The notes beneath the pieces are model-generated. The model was not told the DNA's origin and ran no database searches. It was given only the letters and a program-made list of their open reading frames with translations. Shown here in pieces: positions 12,290-24,121 of a DNA stretch of 64,000 nucleotides. Positions within the stretch are counted from its first letter, which is position 1. Each line of letters starts with the position of its first letter. Location: the NCBI GenBank assembly GCA_030848705.1, contig CM061235.1, positions 139,507,228 through 139,571,227 on the forward strand. The letters are read 5' to 3'. The position numbers and the translations under genes were made by a program. This DNA comes from Heracleum sosnowskyi. Lineage: Eukaryota; Streptophyta; Magnoliopsida; Apiales; Apiaceae.

Positions 12290-12664
12290 TTCTACAGATA
12301 TTCAAGGGAAGATAAACATGAATGACGTACGATAAGATCGTCAACTATGACATGGAAAATACAGGATGGTGTCAGAAATGACACCTGGCCACAATAGGGA
12401 ATATCCAATGATTGACACAATTATGTCCTATCTGAACCACACGCCAGCAGGAGCCTGGCACATGTCACCACAATTCTCACCTGGACACGTGTGACCCATC
12501 AACATCATCCAGGTGTCCCACCTACCTAGGATCCAACGCTCATGATTGCAGGTACCCCCCTGAACCCTAATTCTGGGCCTATAAATAGCCCAAGAAGGAA
12601 AGGTTTAGGGTTACACTACCTATACACACACCCTCCACATTTAGATATCTCTATAGTCTTATCT
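12290..12664 (+). mobile_element. Older LTR-like sequence, left part
   Basis: A G+C-richer stretch has CACCTGGACACGTG-type words, a TATAAATA box at 12580-12587 and a short leader. It then breaks at the TATCT duplication of Copia element 1 and resumes at 45459, where TCTCACGTCGGAGG and CCCCCTCCGGTG follow. That order (TATA box, leader, Cys-rich U5-like block) looks like a plant gypsy LTR or its leader, interrupted by element 1. No partner LTR is seen in the window. Confidence 0.4.
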
Positions 12665-13160
12665 TGTTAGATATAATTGCTGATGTTTGTTTATCAGTGT
12701 TTAAAGTACCAGGAAACTATCAGAGTTTAGCTGGAGGACCCGTCAGAGTTTGTTAAAGTCTGATGGTCAGAGTTTGCTTAGCAGTCGGTGTAAAATTCAA
12801 TGAAGATTCTAGAAGCGATATTCTTTAAAGATGGAAAGAAGCAAAGAGATATCGAGATGGCTAAGGAAACGGAACAGAAGACAGAAGCAATTCTAAATTG
12901 ATATTAATTGTATAGCTGATTTATAGGAATATCAATTAGAAGATTGTACGTAGTTGTGTACTATATAAACACAGATAGGTTAACCCTAAAAGGGAAGCGA
13001 ATAAGTGAATTATCATTCTTGTAACCTAGCAGCTCTCTATGATATTTTACATCACTGAGAGAGGAGTTTTTAATTCCATAAAGTTTATTGCTCATAAACA
13101 GTGTACTTATTGTTATTCTCATACATCTATTTGATTATATATTGTGTATTCGGCCTAACA
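12665..13160 (+). repeat. 5' LTR of element 1
   Basis: It starts TGTTAGATATAATTGC and ends CGGCCTAACA, with a TATATAAA box at 12962-12969. At 496 bp it is a different LTR subtype from the 545-bp LTRs of elements 2 and 3, lacking one of the repeated CAGAGTTT blocks. It contains three CAGAGTTT words. Confidence 0.95.
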
Positions 13161-13162
13161 AT

Positions 13163-13174
13163 TGGTATCAGAGA
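13163..13174 (+). other. Primer binding site of element 1
   Basis: TGGTATCAGAGA lies two bases after the LTR. It matches the initiator-tRNA-Met type site of plant Copia elements but has A where elements 2 and 3 have C at the end of the match. Confidence 0.85.
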
Positions 13175-13223
13175 CAAGGTTGTTTAATATATACAGTTTT
13201 TGATCCAAACCCAAGTTATAATC

Positions 13224-15441
13224 ATGGCTGAAAATAGTCAAGCAGGTTCTAAATCTGAAAAGGTTCAACCAACTTCTGTGAGTCAATATGAGATGATTAG
13301 GGTTCCAATTCTCAGACCAGCAGAATATCCAATATGGAAGGTGAAGATGACCATTTTTCTGAAAGCCACATATCCAGAATACCTTGATAGAATCAATGAT
13401 GGTCCTCATATGCCAACAAAATTGTCTCCAGTTATTGCTGGTCAAGAACAAAAGAGCGTTCCAAAAGAAAAGAAAGATTTGACTCATGAAGACATCTCAT
13501 CAATTGCAAAGGATGCAAAGGTTAGACATCTTCTCCATAGTGCTTTAGATAATGTTATGTATAACAGAGTTATTGGTTGCAAAACTGCCAAAGAAATTTG
13601 GGATGCTTTAGAAGTCAGATGTCAAGGAACAAGTGCTATAAAGAAGAACATGAAGACTATTCTGACACAGGAGTATGAACACTTTGACTCGAGACCTGAT
13701 GAAACTTTGACTGAGACATATGACAGATTCTGTAAACTGTTGAATGATTTATCTCTCGTTGATAAAGAATATGAACTTGAAGAATCGAATCTCAAGTTTC
13801 TTCTATCTCTACCTGAAAGATGGGATTTAAAGGCGACAACAATAAGAGATAACTATGATCTTGCAGAGACAGATCTTGATGAAATTTATGGGTTGCTCAA
13901 AACTCATGAACTTGAGATAGAACAATGAAACAAAAGATCTGGAAAGAAGACAAAATCTGTTGCTCTCAAAGTTGAAGAAAAACCTCTTAAGAAAGAAATA
14001 TCAAAGAAGAAAGCTAAGGGAAAGGCTTTAGTCATAAACCCTGAAAGTGAGTCATCAAACTCTGATGATGACTCAAACACTGTTGAATCATCTGAAACTG
14101 AGGACGATGAAGAACAAATGATGAAAATGGCTGCTTTGATGGTGAAGACTTTCAAGAAGATGGGTTTCAAACTCTGAAAGGAAGAGTTTCAGAAAGTCTG
14201 AAAGTAGGGATATCAAATCTGGGAAGAAAGACAAGTCTGAGATTCAGTGCTACAAGTGTAAAGAGATGGGTCACTATGCTCCAGAGTGCAAAAAAGGAAA
14301 ATCTGAAAAAGCACTCATCACTAAAGGAAAAGACTGGGCAGACACTTCAGATTCAGATGAGGATGTCAACTATGCTCTCATGGCAACTGTCCAAGATGAA
14401 TCTGATTCATCTGAAAACAAGGTACCTCTAACAACTTATGCTTATGATATTGATAATATATCTGAATTGAGAATTTATCTTAAAAACATACATGTTAGTT
14501 ATAGAGATCAGACTTTAGAAAATGAGAGAATTAAATCTGAGAATCTAAAGCTTAAAGAGAGAAATAAATTTCTTGAAGAAGAACTTGTTAACATGCAACA
14601 GGTTCAAAAGGAAAGAGATGATGCTGTTTATGTTGAACAAGAGTTGCTTAAGAAATTTAGGCAACTAGAATCTGATTTGGAAAAAGAAAGAAAGGTAATT
14701 AAAACCTGGACAAACTCTGGTAAGGACACACATCAGGTGTTTCAAACAGACTCAGTAGGGTTAGGTTACTATGAGAAAGATGAACTTAGGTTTAAAGATA
14801 AGGTTAAAGTTAGAACACATCTTCCACCTATGAAATTTGTTCCTGAATCCAGTAAGCTAAACTCTGTACTTGAAAAAGAAACTGTTGAGCAAAAACCAGT
14901 AAAAACTTGTGTTAAACAGGTTAATGTTGGTTTAATGACAGAGAAACAATTCAAGTATAAGCTCAAAGAGGTAAAGTCTGTTGAGAAACAGAAAGTGTCC
15001 GGGAAGAATAGAAATGGAAAGGTAGGCATTAATAAAAGCAATAATCATTTGCCTATCTCTGATGCTCCTAGAAAAACATGTCATAATTGTGGTAGTTCTA
15101 ACCATCTTGCAAGTTTCTGCAGGAAAAACAAAGATATTAATTTTTTACCCTCCAAGTCTGGAGTTAAGAATAATTATATTAGGGTTAGACCACAGACTTT
15201 ATGCACTCACTGTGAGAGTACTTGGCACTCTATTTATACTTGCAAGAATTATCATGCCATTTATCACAACTATTATGAGTTGAAACCAAATTTGAATTGG
15301 GTTAAAGTTGATTCTGCAAGTGTAAACTCTGATATTGTTAGCTTAAACTCTGTTGACAAGAATTCCGCTGCAAAAGCTAACAATGTTAAGAAAGCCAAAG
15401 GATCCAAGCAAGTCTGGATCCTTAAAACCAACTCTTTGTAA
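13224..15441 (+). pseudogene. Copia gag of element 1, broken
   Basis: The gag starts at the ATG at 13224 (MAENSQAG), the position equivalent to the ATGs of elements 2 and 3. A TGA at 13926-13928 interrupts it where both sister copies have an arginine codon. A deletion near 14170, relative to the sisters, shifts the frame just before the first zinc knuckle. The remainder reads in another frame to the TAA at 15439-15441. It still encodes the CCHC knuckles (GHYAPEC; CHNCGSSNHLASFC; CTHCESTWHSIYTC) and a charged coiled-coil-like linker. Gag would form the particle coat and bind RNA. This copy cannot make it whole. Confidence 0.9.
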
Positions 15442-15451
15442 TTGTTTGTGA

Positions 15452-18400
15452 TTGCAGGGCATAAGGGAAAGCACCCTAGTCTTGGACAATGGATGTTCAG
15501 GGCACATGACTGGAAATAAAGCCCTGCTATCAGATTATGAGGAGAAAGCTGGCCCAAAAGTTTCTTATGGAGATGGCAACATAGGACGTACTCTGGGATA
15601 TGGCAATATCAATCTTGGAAGTGTCATCATCACAAATGTAGCTCTAGTTCCAGGACTCAAGCATGACTTGCTATCTGTGAGTCAAATCTGTGACAGAGGT
15701 TATCATGTAGATTTTCAACCTGAATACTGTGAGGTTATCAGCAAATCTACATGGAAATTTGTTCTAGTTGGACACAGACGGAATAATATTTATGAAGCAA
15801 GTTTGGTAACAAACTCTAAAGGAAAAGCTGTGTGTCTGTCTGCAAAAATGTCTAATGAAGAGAGCTGGAAATGGCATAAAAAGCTCTCTCATTTAAATCT
15901 GAACAACATCAATGAGCTAATTCGAAAAGATCTTGTAAGGGGACTTCCAAAATCAATACTCAGCTTAGATGGTCTGTGTGATTCCTGTCAAAGGCCAAGC
16001 AAAGGAAGTCATCTTTCAAGAGTAAGTCTGAATCTTCAGTTTTGGATCCTTATCATCTTCTTCATGTTGATCTATTTGGTCCAGTGAATGTAATGTCTCT
16101 TGGCAGAAAGAAATATGCTCTAGTCATTGTTGATGAGTATACTAGATACACTTGGGTGTACTTTCTAGCAAAGAAGGATGAAACTACCTTAATTCTGATG
16201 GAACATGTAAAACTACTGGACAAAGGATCACAGTATTAAGTGAAAATTATCAGGAGTGATAATGGTACTGAATTCAGAAATACAACAATGGAAGAATTTT
16301 GCAAGGAAAGAGGAGTGAAGCAAGAATTTTCTGCACCAGGGACTCCACAACAAAATGGTATAGTAGAAAGGAAGAACATAACTTTAATCGAAGCTGCCAG
16401 AACAATGCTTGATGAAGCAAAATTGCCAACTTATTTCTGGGCAGAAGCTGTTCAAACTGCTTGTTTTACTCAAAATGCTACACTGATAAACAGGCATGGG
16501 AAAACACCATATGAGATGGTGAAGAATAAGAAACCAAACCTGAAATATTTTCATATTTTTGGGTGCAAATGCTTTGTGTTGAAAACTCATCCTGAACAGT
16601 TGACCAAGTTTGATTTAAAAGCCGATGAAAGAATTTTTGTTGGATATCCACTGTCAACTAAAGCATTCGGAGTTTATAATCTGAGAACTAAAGTGATCAT
16701 GGAATCTATACATGTGTCATTTGATGACAAGAAAATAACTTGAATTGAAGATGAAGAAAATCATGATCAGCTACGCTTTGAAAATGAAGATCTAAACTCT
16801 GATGATATAAACTTTGACGAAGCAAATCCAACAAACTCTGATGAAGCATACTTTGAACCTCTACTGGTAAATACTGAGGAAGTTTCTCAGACAGAACAAA
16901 ATAGAGAACCAGTTGAGGGGGAGCATGAAGATACTTCAGCAATATCTCAAAATGATGACTCGCATTCTGAAAGTGAGTTAGCTGAAGAATCTAACACAAA
17001 CTTTGAAAGTTCAAACACTGAACAGTCCAATTCAGGGGGAGCCTCAGAGAATGCAGATGGTCAACAAGAGTATCAGGAAAGCATGGATCAAGGGGGAGAG
17101 TCCAATAATGATGAAAGAAGCCACTTATCTACAGCAAGAAGGTGGACTCAGGCTCATACACCTGATCTAATCATTGGAGATCCAGATGCAAGTGTGAAAA
17201 CAAGAAGTGCTACAGCAAATGAATGTCTGTTTCATGCATTTATATCTCAAACAGAGCCTAAGAAAGTGGATGAAGCTCTTCAAGATGCTAACTGGATAAC
17301 AACAATGCAGGAGGAATTGAATGAGTTTGAAAGAAATGAAGTATGGACACTTGTACCAAGACCAAAGAACAGGTCTGTTGTTGGTACAAAATGGGTTTTC
17401 AGAAACAAGACTGACAGTGAGGGAGTAATTACAAGGAACAAAGCTAGACTTGTGGCAAAAGGATATTCACAACAGGAAGGAATTGACTATGATGAAACCT
17501 TTGCTCCAGTTGCAAGGTTGGAAGCCATAAGAATTTTTCTAGCATATGCTGCTCACAAGAAGTTTAAAGTCTTTCAGATGGATGTGAAGAGTGCTTTTCT
17601 CAATGGGAAACTTGAAGAAGAAGTGTTTGTTGAACAACCACCAGGGTTTGTGGACCCCAAGTATCCAGACTATGTCTACAGGCTTGACAAAGCACTATAT
17701 GGACTAAAGCAGGCACTTAGAGCATGGTATGAAACTATGGCTCAATTTCTTTTAGAAAGTGGGTTCACTAGAGGTACAATTGATAAAACCTTGTTCTATT
17801 TCAATTCTGGTGATGATTTGCTTTTAGTTCAAATCTATGTAGATGACATAATTTTTGGGTCTACTAATGATAAACTTTGTAAGAAATTTGCCAAGCTTAT
17901 GCAGTCCAGGTACCAAATGAGCATGATGGGAGAGCTTAGTTATTTTCTAGGCTTGCAGGTAAAGCAAACAGATGATGGGATTTTTATCAATCAAGCAAAA
18001 TATACCAGAAATCTTCTCAAGAAATTTGGTATGCTTGATAGTTCATCTGCAACAACTCCTATGGCAACTGCAACAAAGCTAGACAAAGACACAGGAGCTT
18101 CAGTAGATATGACAAACTATAGAGGCATGATAGGGTCTCTTCTTTATCTTACTGCAAGTAGACCAGATATTATGTATGCAACCTGTCTTTGTGCAAGATT
18201 TCAAGCAGATCCCAGAGAGCCTAATCTAACAGCTGTGAAGAGGATTTTCAAATATCTCAAAGGAACCATAACCTTGGGTTTGTGGTATCCTAGAGAATCA
18301 GAGTTTAAGTTAATTGGTTACTCTGATGCAGATTTTGCAGGCTGTAAGATTGACAGAAAGAGCACTAGTGGAAGCTGTCAATTTCTAGGTGACAGACTGG

Positions 18401-18780
18401 TTTCTTGGTACAGCAAGAAACAGAAATCAATTTCCACATCAACAGCAGAAGCAGAGTATATTGCTGCTGGTAGCTGTTGTGCACAGATTTTGTGGATGAA
18501 GAATCAATTGCTGGATTATGGATTAAGGTACTCTAAAATACCTATTTTATGTGATAATCAAAGTGCTATTGCTATGACATGTAATCCAATACAGCATTCC
18601 ATGACAAAGCACATCAGCATAAGGTATCACTTTATCAGGGAACATGTGGAGGAAGGAGATATTGAGCTTCATTTTGTGTCTACAGAACAACAGCTTGCAG
18701 ATATCTTCACTAAGCCTTTGAGTGAAGCTACATTTACAAGACTGGTGAATGAACTAGGAATGATCTCTGATTTCGACTAG
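15452..18780 (+). pseudogene. Copia pol of element 1, broken
   Basis: The pol frame opens at 15452 after a TGA. Domains in order are protease (LDNGCSGHM, so the usual D-S-G is D-N-G), GAG-pre-integrase zinc finger, integrase core, RT with YVDDIIFGS near 17840, and RNase H with SDADFAGC and STAEAEY. Lesions relative to the sisters are a one-base loss near 15990 that changes frame, a TAA at 16237-16239 inside integrase and a TGA at 16741-16743 after it. From 16744 to the end the frame is open. The combination says this copy is dead. Confidence 0.92.
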
Positions 18781-20075
18781 AGATACTGGTTAGACTCAAA
18801 ATTAACTCTTCTGTGATATGATGCTCATGTTTCTATGCATATGTTAACTGTCATGCAAATCATGTTGTTAAACTCTGGAAGCAAACTTTGTTGGTTAAAC
18901 TCTGATGTTAAACTCTGATTATGGTATTGTCTGAAATATAAACACTGATGAAGAAAAAGTATGAAGCATGATTCTCAGTAAGTAATCATGAATTCTTCTA
19001 AGATTATATATGATCTGATCTCAAATGTGTACAGAAAATTAACACAACATGATACTGTATCTATATTTATAGCATCTATTAGTTTATTGGTCCTATATAC
19101 TGAGTCTGTATTAGCTGTTTGCACTTTCTCTCATAAAGTAATATGTTAAATGATGTCAGTCTAAACTCTTATGAATATTTACTGCTACTTCACCCTCAAG
19201 CAAAAGATGCAAAAACATGCACAAATTCCTTTGAGATCATGTTGTGCCTAGGAAGATCCAGGAACTTATTGTATGAAATAAGGGCTAAAATTTGACATTT
19301 TTGGTGACTAGTGCCAACCACTGATTACTGGAAAAAATTAAAAAAAATAATTCGAAAGGGGGTGAAAACAAATAAGTACAAATAAAGGTACAGAGTTTAG
19401 ATGACATCAGATTTTGTTTTGCATATGAGAGTTTGGGCAACCAGTTTTTACTGATTTATTTTGTGGATTTTATGCACTTTGAGATGCTCTCAATATTTAT
19501 ATTCAGTAAACTCTGTTATTCACACACAAATAATCACAACTGTGCATTTCGAGAAAAGAGATTATTAATGAAGGAGGAGAATTGATAAAAACTGATGAAC
19601 TGTGTACTCTACGCAGAGGTAATTTATTTTTAATCTCTGATGATTAAAATAAATAAAGGTGTTTCAGACATTTCATAATTTTTGAGGAACATTATTTTTG
19701 AAAATAGAGAGTATGATTGATAACGGTTTGTTGCGTTTTGGAAATGATGAAAAGTGTCTATTCACTAACAGTAATTAGTGGTTGTTTTTACTGCGCATGC
19801 GTATTGGAAACTACCACGATGAGTGCTGTCAGTTAATGCATATGTGACAACTATCCCACTCACACATTTCACGAGTAAGCCTGTTGTGTATCTTAATGAT
19901 TAAAACTCTTCAGTTTTAATTCATATTTAATAGTTATACACACAACGTTTCAAATTTTTACAGACTTACTCTATTCACAGTACACTTTCACATAAGCATA
20001 TTCACAAACACTTTTCTGCATCACTTTCTCAAACACTTTCTCTAAGCAAACTCTGATCTATTTCAAATCTTTCTA
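18781..20075 (+). other. Spacer between pol and ORF3, element 1
   Basis: Non-coding, 1.3 kb. It holds a string of AAACTCTG words after pol and a block at 19218-19290 almost identical in all three elements. It also holds an A-rich run followed by a purine tract (GAAAGGGGGTGAAAA, 19354-19368), a TGCGCATGCGTATTGGAAAC block near 19794 and a perfect 9-bp-stem hairpin at 19899-19920. These repeat in element 3 and all but the last two in element 2. Confidence 0.7.
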
Positions 20076-23000
20076 ATGGCAACAACTATGCTTCAATCAG
20101 TTGGTCTCGAATTTGTCCCTAACAATTATGCAGCACCCTTGTCTACTGCGAACGCACCGGAGGCTTTTCACTTGTTTCAGAATTTCCTTTCTCAATCAGA
20201 TATTGGGCAAGCGCTTGTGGAACCAGCAAAGCTGTCTGGAGTTCAAATCAAAGCATTCTGGGAAACTGGTGTTTATGATGATGGAGGAGAGGCTGGAACT
20301 CCTTCTATTATCTTTGAGTTTGGTGAAAAAGAGTATGTGGTCACTCCAACCACAGTTCGTGATGCTCTTGGGTTTGAATACTTCAATGCATACACTATTT
20401 CTGTTGGTGATGCTGAGCTTCCAAGGATGATGAGGGAGATAGGTTACTCTAGGTCTTTGGCAAGGACAGGTAACCTGAAGCGACCGTTCTTGAGGAAGGA
20501 ATGGAGTTTCTTCTTCGACTGCATTACAAGGGTGTTCGGAAAGAAATGTACTAATTGGGATGCTATTCCAATAGATAGTCTGCAAATCGGGTATTCTCTT
20601 CTCTATGATGCTCACTTTGATTTTGCTAGACTTGTTTTGATTAATATTGGAGAAAAGATGACAGAGAATAGGGGAGTAGTTTATTTTGCTCGTTTTTGTC
20701 AATTAATCTTTTCTACGTGTGTTGATGGGGTTGAGATTGCTGAGGATGATGTAATTTCCTCATTCAAATTGCATAAGAGAATATTCTCTGATTTGACTAA
20801 TAAGGACATCAAGAAAGGCAATGTTGGTGAATTGTTGCTTCCTGCTTAAATCCAACAATTTCTACAACCTCAACCACAACCTCAACCAGAGTCTACATCC
20901 CAAAGACCAAAAACTGGGGGTAGGACTAAGCATAGAGCTTTCAAGGCTGCTACATCTTCAGTTGCTAATGATTTACCAACCTCTGTTGGTACTTCAAGGA
21001 AAAAGAGAAGAGCAAATAGACCTACTTCTACTGAGGATAGGGATTCTGATGCAAATGAGTCTCTTCATACCAAGAAAAGGAAGCTGGTTGCTACATATCT
21101 TTTTGATGGATTAATTCCTGATTCTACAACTGCTGCAGCTCCAGAGATTGTAATTGAAGATATTTCTGAAAAAGCTACTGTGCCTGAAGAAGCCAGAGCA
21201 AATTCTGATGATTTTCTTGAGCCTATTCTGGAGATGGATTTTGAAGAAAATATTGAAGCACATCATACTGCAACTCTTGAAGAGTTTGGCAGTATTGGTG
21301 AAACAGAGGATGTGGCAGCTGATCAACCAACAGTCGTAATGGATGAGTCTTTAGCTATTCATACAGAGGTTCTCTCTGTTACTCACCAGGTACTTGAAAA
21401 AGGTGAAGAGGTTGATCAGACAGCAAAGGTTGTAGCTGCAGAAACTGATCTTGAACAAACTGCAGAAAATAATTTTGAAGCAAATGCAGAGATTGTTGTT
21501 GAAGTTACTACAGAGCCAGTTATTGAGGCTGTACAAGAAGAAAATGTTCAAGAGCATATAAACTCTGAGAAGCTCGCACATGAAGATGCTCAAGAAACAT
21601 TTGCTGAGAATATTCCACATTCTCCAAGTGCCGAGTCTTCTGCAAAGTCTGATGATCAAGCTGATTCATCTTCTCAAAGACTTTCTGCTCAACCAAATCC
21701 AAAGGAAACTGATGTTGGAGTTTCCACTCAGCATAACACTGAACTTCACTTTCAGAATATGTACTTTTCAAAGTGGTCAAACAAGGATTGCATATTCACT
21801 GATCAAAGAGCTGCTGATTTTGTGACAAAATCTGCTAACTCGATTACCAATCCAGAGCTTCTTACTCATCTCCAAGCAACAATTGTTCAAGTAAAATCTC
21901 TTCACAATCGTTTTGATGAAACTCAGAAGTTTGTAACTGGGTTGAGAAATGATGTGGTTGTTAGAGATATGTCTATAAAACAAGATAAATCTATGCTGCT
22001 TACCTTGGTTAAAGATCAAGAGGTTATCAAGACCAGACTTAGCAAAGTTGAAGAAAATCAGACTGTTCTGTCTGACAAACTTGATTCTATTGCTACTTCT
22101 CTAGAATTGCTCACCTTAGTGTTGATTCCAGATGATGTCAAAAAGGGGGAGAGAGTACTTAAAGACAAATGCAAGAAGCCTCAAACTCTGAGTAGACAGG
22201 ATGATTCTACTGATGGTGGTGCAAAAGGAAAAGAGTCAAAATCAAAATCTACTCAACAGCAAGTGAGACTCAAGTCTATTTCTGCTACAAACTCTGAAAG
22301 AATAAACACCGGTGTTCAATCTTCTTCAAGAGCTAGAAGCTTATTGCTTACTTTTCAACCAATTACTGATGAAGAGATTGCAGCTCAGCTGTTTCTAGAA
22401 GAACATGGTGCTGATGCAACCATAGAAGATATGCAAGCTGAAGAATTGATGCTAGCTGAAGAGCATGAAAAGAATCTAAAGTCTGGGAAGGTAAAGAAAG
22501 TTGTGAAGGTTTCAAGGCCTAAAGAAAGAGGAATTATCATTAAAGAAAATGTCGACTCTCAACAGAGTTTACAACAAGCAAAGAGGGTTGTAGAAACTAA
22601 GCTTGATAAAGGCAAAGGAAAGGTTGTGGAAGAACATCAGATAATGAAGAAAGCTCAAACAACCTCTGACAATGCTCAAGTTATTCAAACAATGGAAGCT
22701 GTGACAACCACTGATACTACTCAAGTTGTACAGACTAAACTCTCTTCTGAACTTCAAAGAACTTTTGCTAAACCAGTCATGGTTCAACACACTCTGATTC
22801 CTGGAAATGTCAATGTTCTCCAAAGCAAAACCATCATGGGTAAAGAATCAAGAGATAGATCTGGTTTAGGATCTCATAGAGAAAAGAGAGTAAACAATAG
22901 TCCTATAGATCAAACTTCATTAGCTGAACCAGGTGTTGGTGTGACTCAGGAAAATCTTGATAATTTAGAGTCGGTTCAGTTAATTCATCATAAAGGACTG

Positions 23001-23513
23001 AAAAAGGATTTTCTGTTATACTTCAAGGTTGATGGCAGAGTATACAGAGTTGGTGAAGCTGATATTGGATTAAAGATGAAAGAGGAGTTGGAGTATGTAC
23101 TGTATATACTGAAAGTAAAGAATCAAAGAACTCATCAAGCATCTGAGGTATTAAGAAGCAGAATGGTGAAAGCTAGAGCTCTTTGTGGCCTAAAGACTGC
23201 TGGTGCTTACATACCGAAGTACAGAGATTATAATGGAAAGCTTGTTGAGATGCAAAGGAACAGTGCAAGACTCATAACAGATCTTGGTATAAAAGTGTTG
23301 GAATTTAATCTGGAATCAGATAAATCCTTCATAATAAAGCTAGGAAATGATATGAGGAAGAACAGTATCTATGCTCTAAGGGCTGCTATCTACCAAACTG
23401 GAGAGAGTGATCCAGAGTTGAAAGAGCTAAAGAAGATAATGGTAGCTGAGCTAGACAGAGCTGAGAGAAGACTGCTTATGGACTACATCAGGACTGTACC
23501 TGATATTGAAGAA
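20076..23513 (+). pseudogene. ORF3 of element 1, one stop, 3' end split
   Basis: The frame starts at ATG 20076 and is open to 23513 except for one TAA at 20847-20849, where element 3 has a serine codon. It is about 1,148 codons when the two residues after the element 2 insertion (44804-44812) are counted. The N-terminal 255 residues form a compact domain (FVPNNYAAPL, AFWETGVYDDGG, KRPFLRKEWSFFFDCITR). An acidic, low-complexity middle with coiled-coil character and a basic C-terminal domain (YFKVDGRVYRVGEADI, YIPKYRDYNGKLVEM) follow. I see no signal peptide or clear membrane segment. The function is unknown. In related elements the third ORF is sometimes called env-like, but nothing here shows that role. 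Confidence 0.8.
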
Positions 23514-24058
23514 TGTTAGATATAATTGCTGAGGTTTGTTCATCAGTGTTTAAGTAACAGGTACATATCAGAGTTTATATAGAAGCCAGTCAGAGTTTGA
23601 TAAAGTCTGACTGGGTGAAGAGTTTACATGGAAGCCGGTCAGAGTTTGTTAAAGTCTGACAGGGTGATAGTTGACTTAGCTGTCGGTGCAAAGATAAAGA
23701 TTCTAGAAGCAATATATTCTGAAGATGGAAAGAAGCAGAATATATTGATACAGCTAAGGAAACGGAATAGAAGACTGAAGCAATCCTTGATTGATATCAA
23801 TTGTATAGCTAACTTATAGGAATATCAATTAGAGATGGATTGTAAGTAGCTGTGTACTATATAAACACAGATAGGTTATCCCTAGAAAGGACGCGAACAT
23901 TGAATATATTATTCTTGTAACCTAGTAGCTCTTTGTGATTCATTAACATCATAAAGAGAGAAACTGTGAATATAATTACAGTTTGTTGATTTATAAAAAG
24001 TGTTCTTGATTGTTATTCTCATATACATACTTGATTATATTGTGTAAACGGCCTAACA
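23514..24058 (+). repeat. 5' LTR of element 2
   Basis: It runs TGTTAGATATAATTGC...GGCCTAACA, with TATATAAA at 23858-23865. It contains several CAGAGTTT words in a short tandem arrangement (GGTCAGAGTTTGTTAAAG and variants). The 63-residue frame inside it recurs in the other LTR and is not a gene. Confidence 0.95.
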
Positions 24059-24060
24059 AT

Positions 24061-24073
24061 TGGTATCAGAGCC
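24061..24073 (+). other. Primer binding site of element 2
   Basis: TGGTATCAGAGCC, two bases after the LTR, is the standard initiator tRNA-Met complement of plant Copia elements. Confidence 0.9.
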
Positions 24074-24121
24074 AAGGCTGTTTAATATATACAGTTTTAC
24101 GATTCAAACACAGTAATAATC

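Noticed and set aside
14769..15041. Antisense frames within Copia gag and pol
   Set aside because: Shadows of the sense coding sequence, present at equivalent positions in all copies and without independent features.
23628..23819. 63-codon frame inside the element 2 LTR, repeated at 32382-32573
   Set aside because: It is identical in both copies because the LTRs are near-identical. It has no resemblance to any protein and spans the TATA-box-proximal LTR region.
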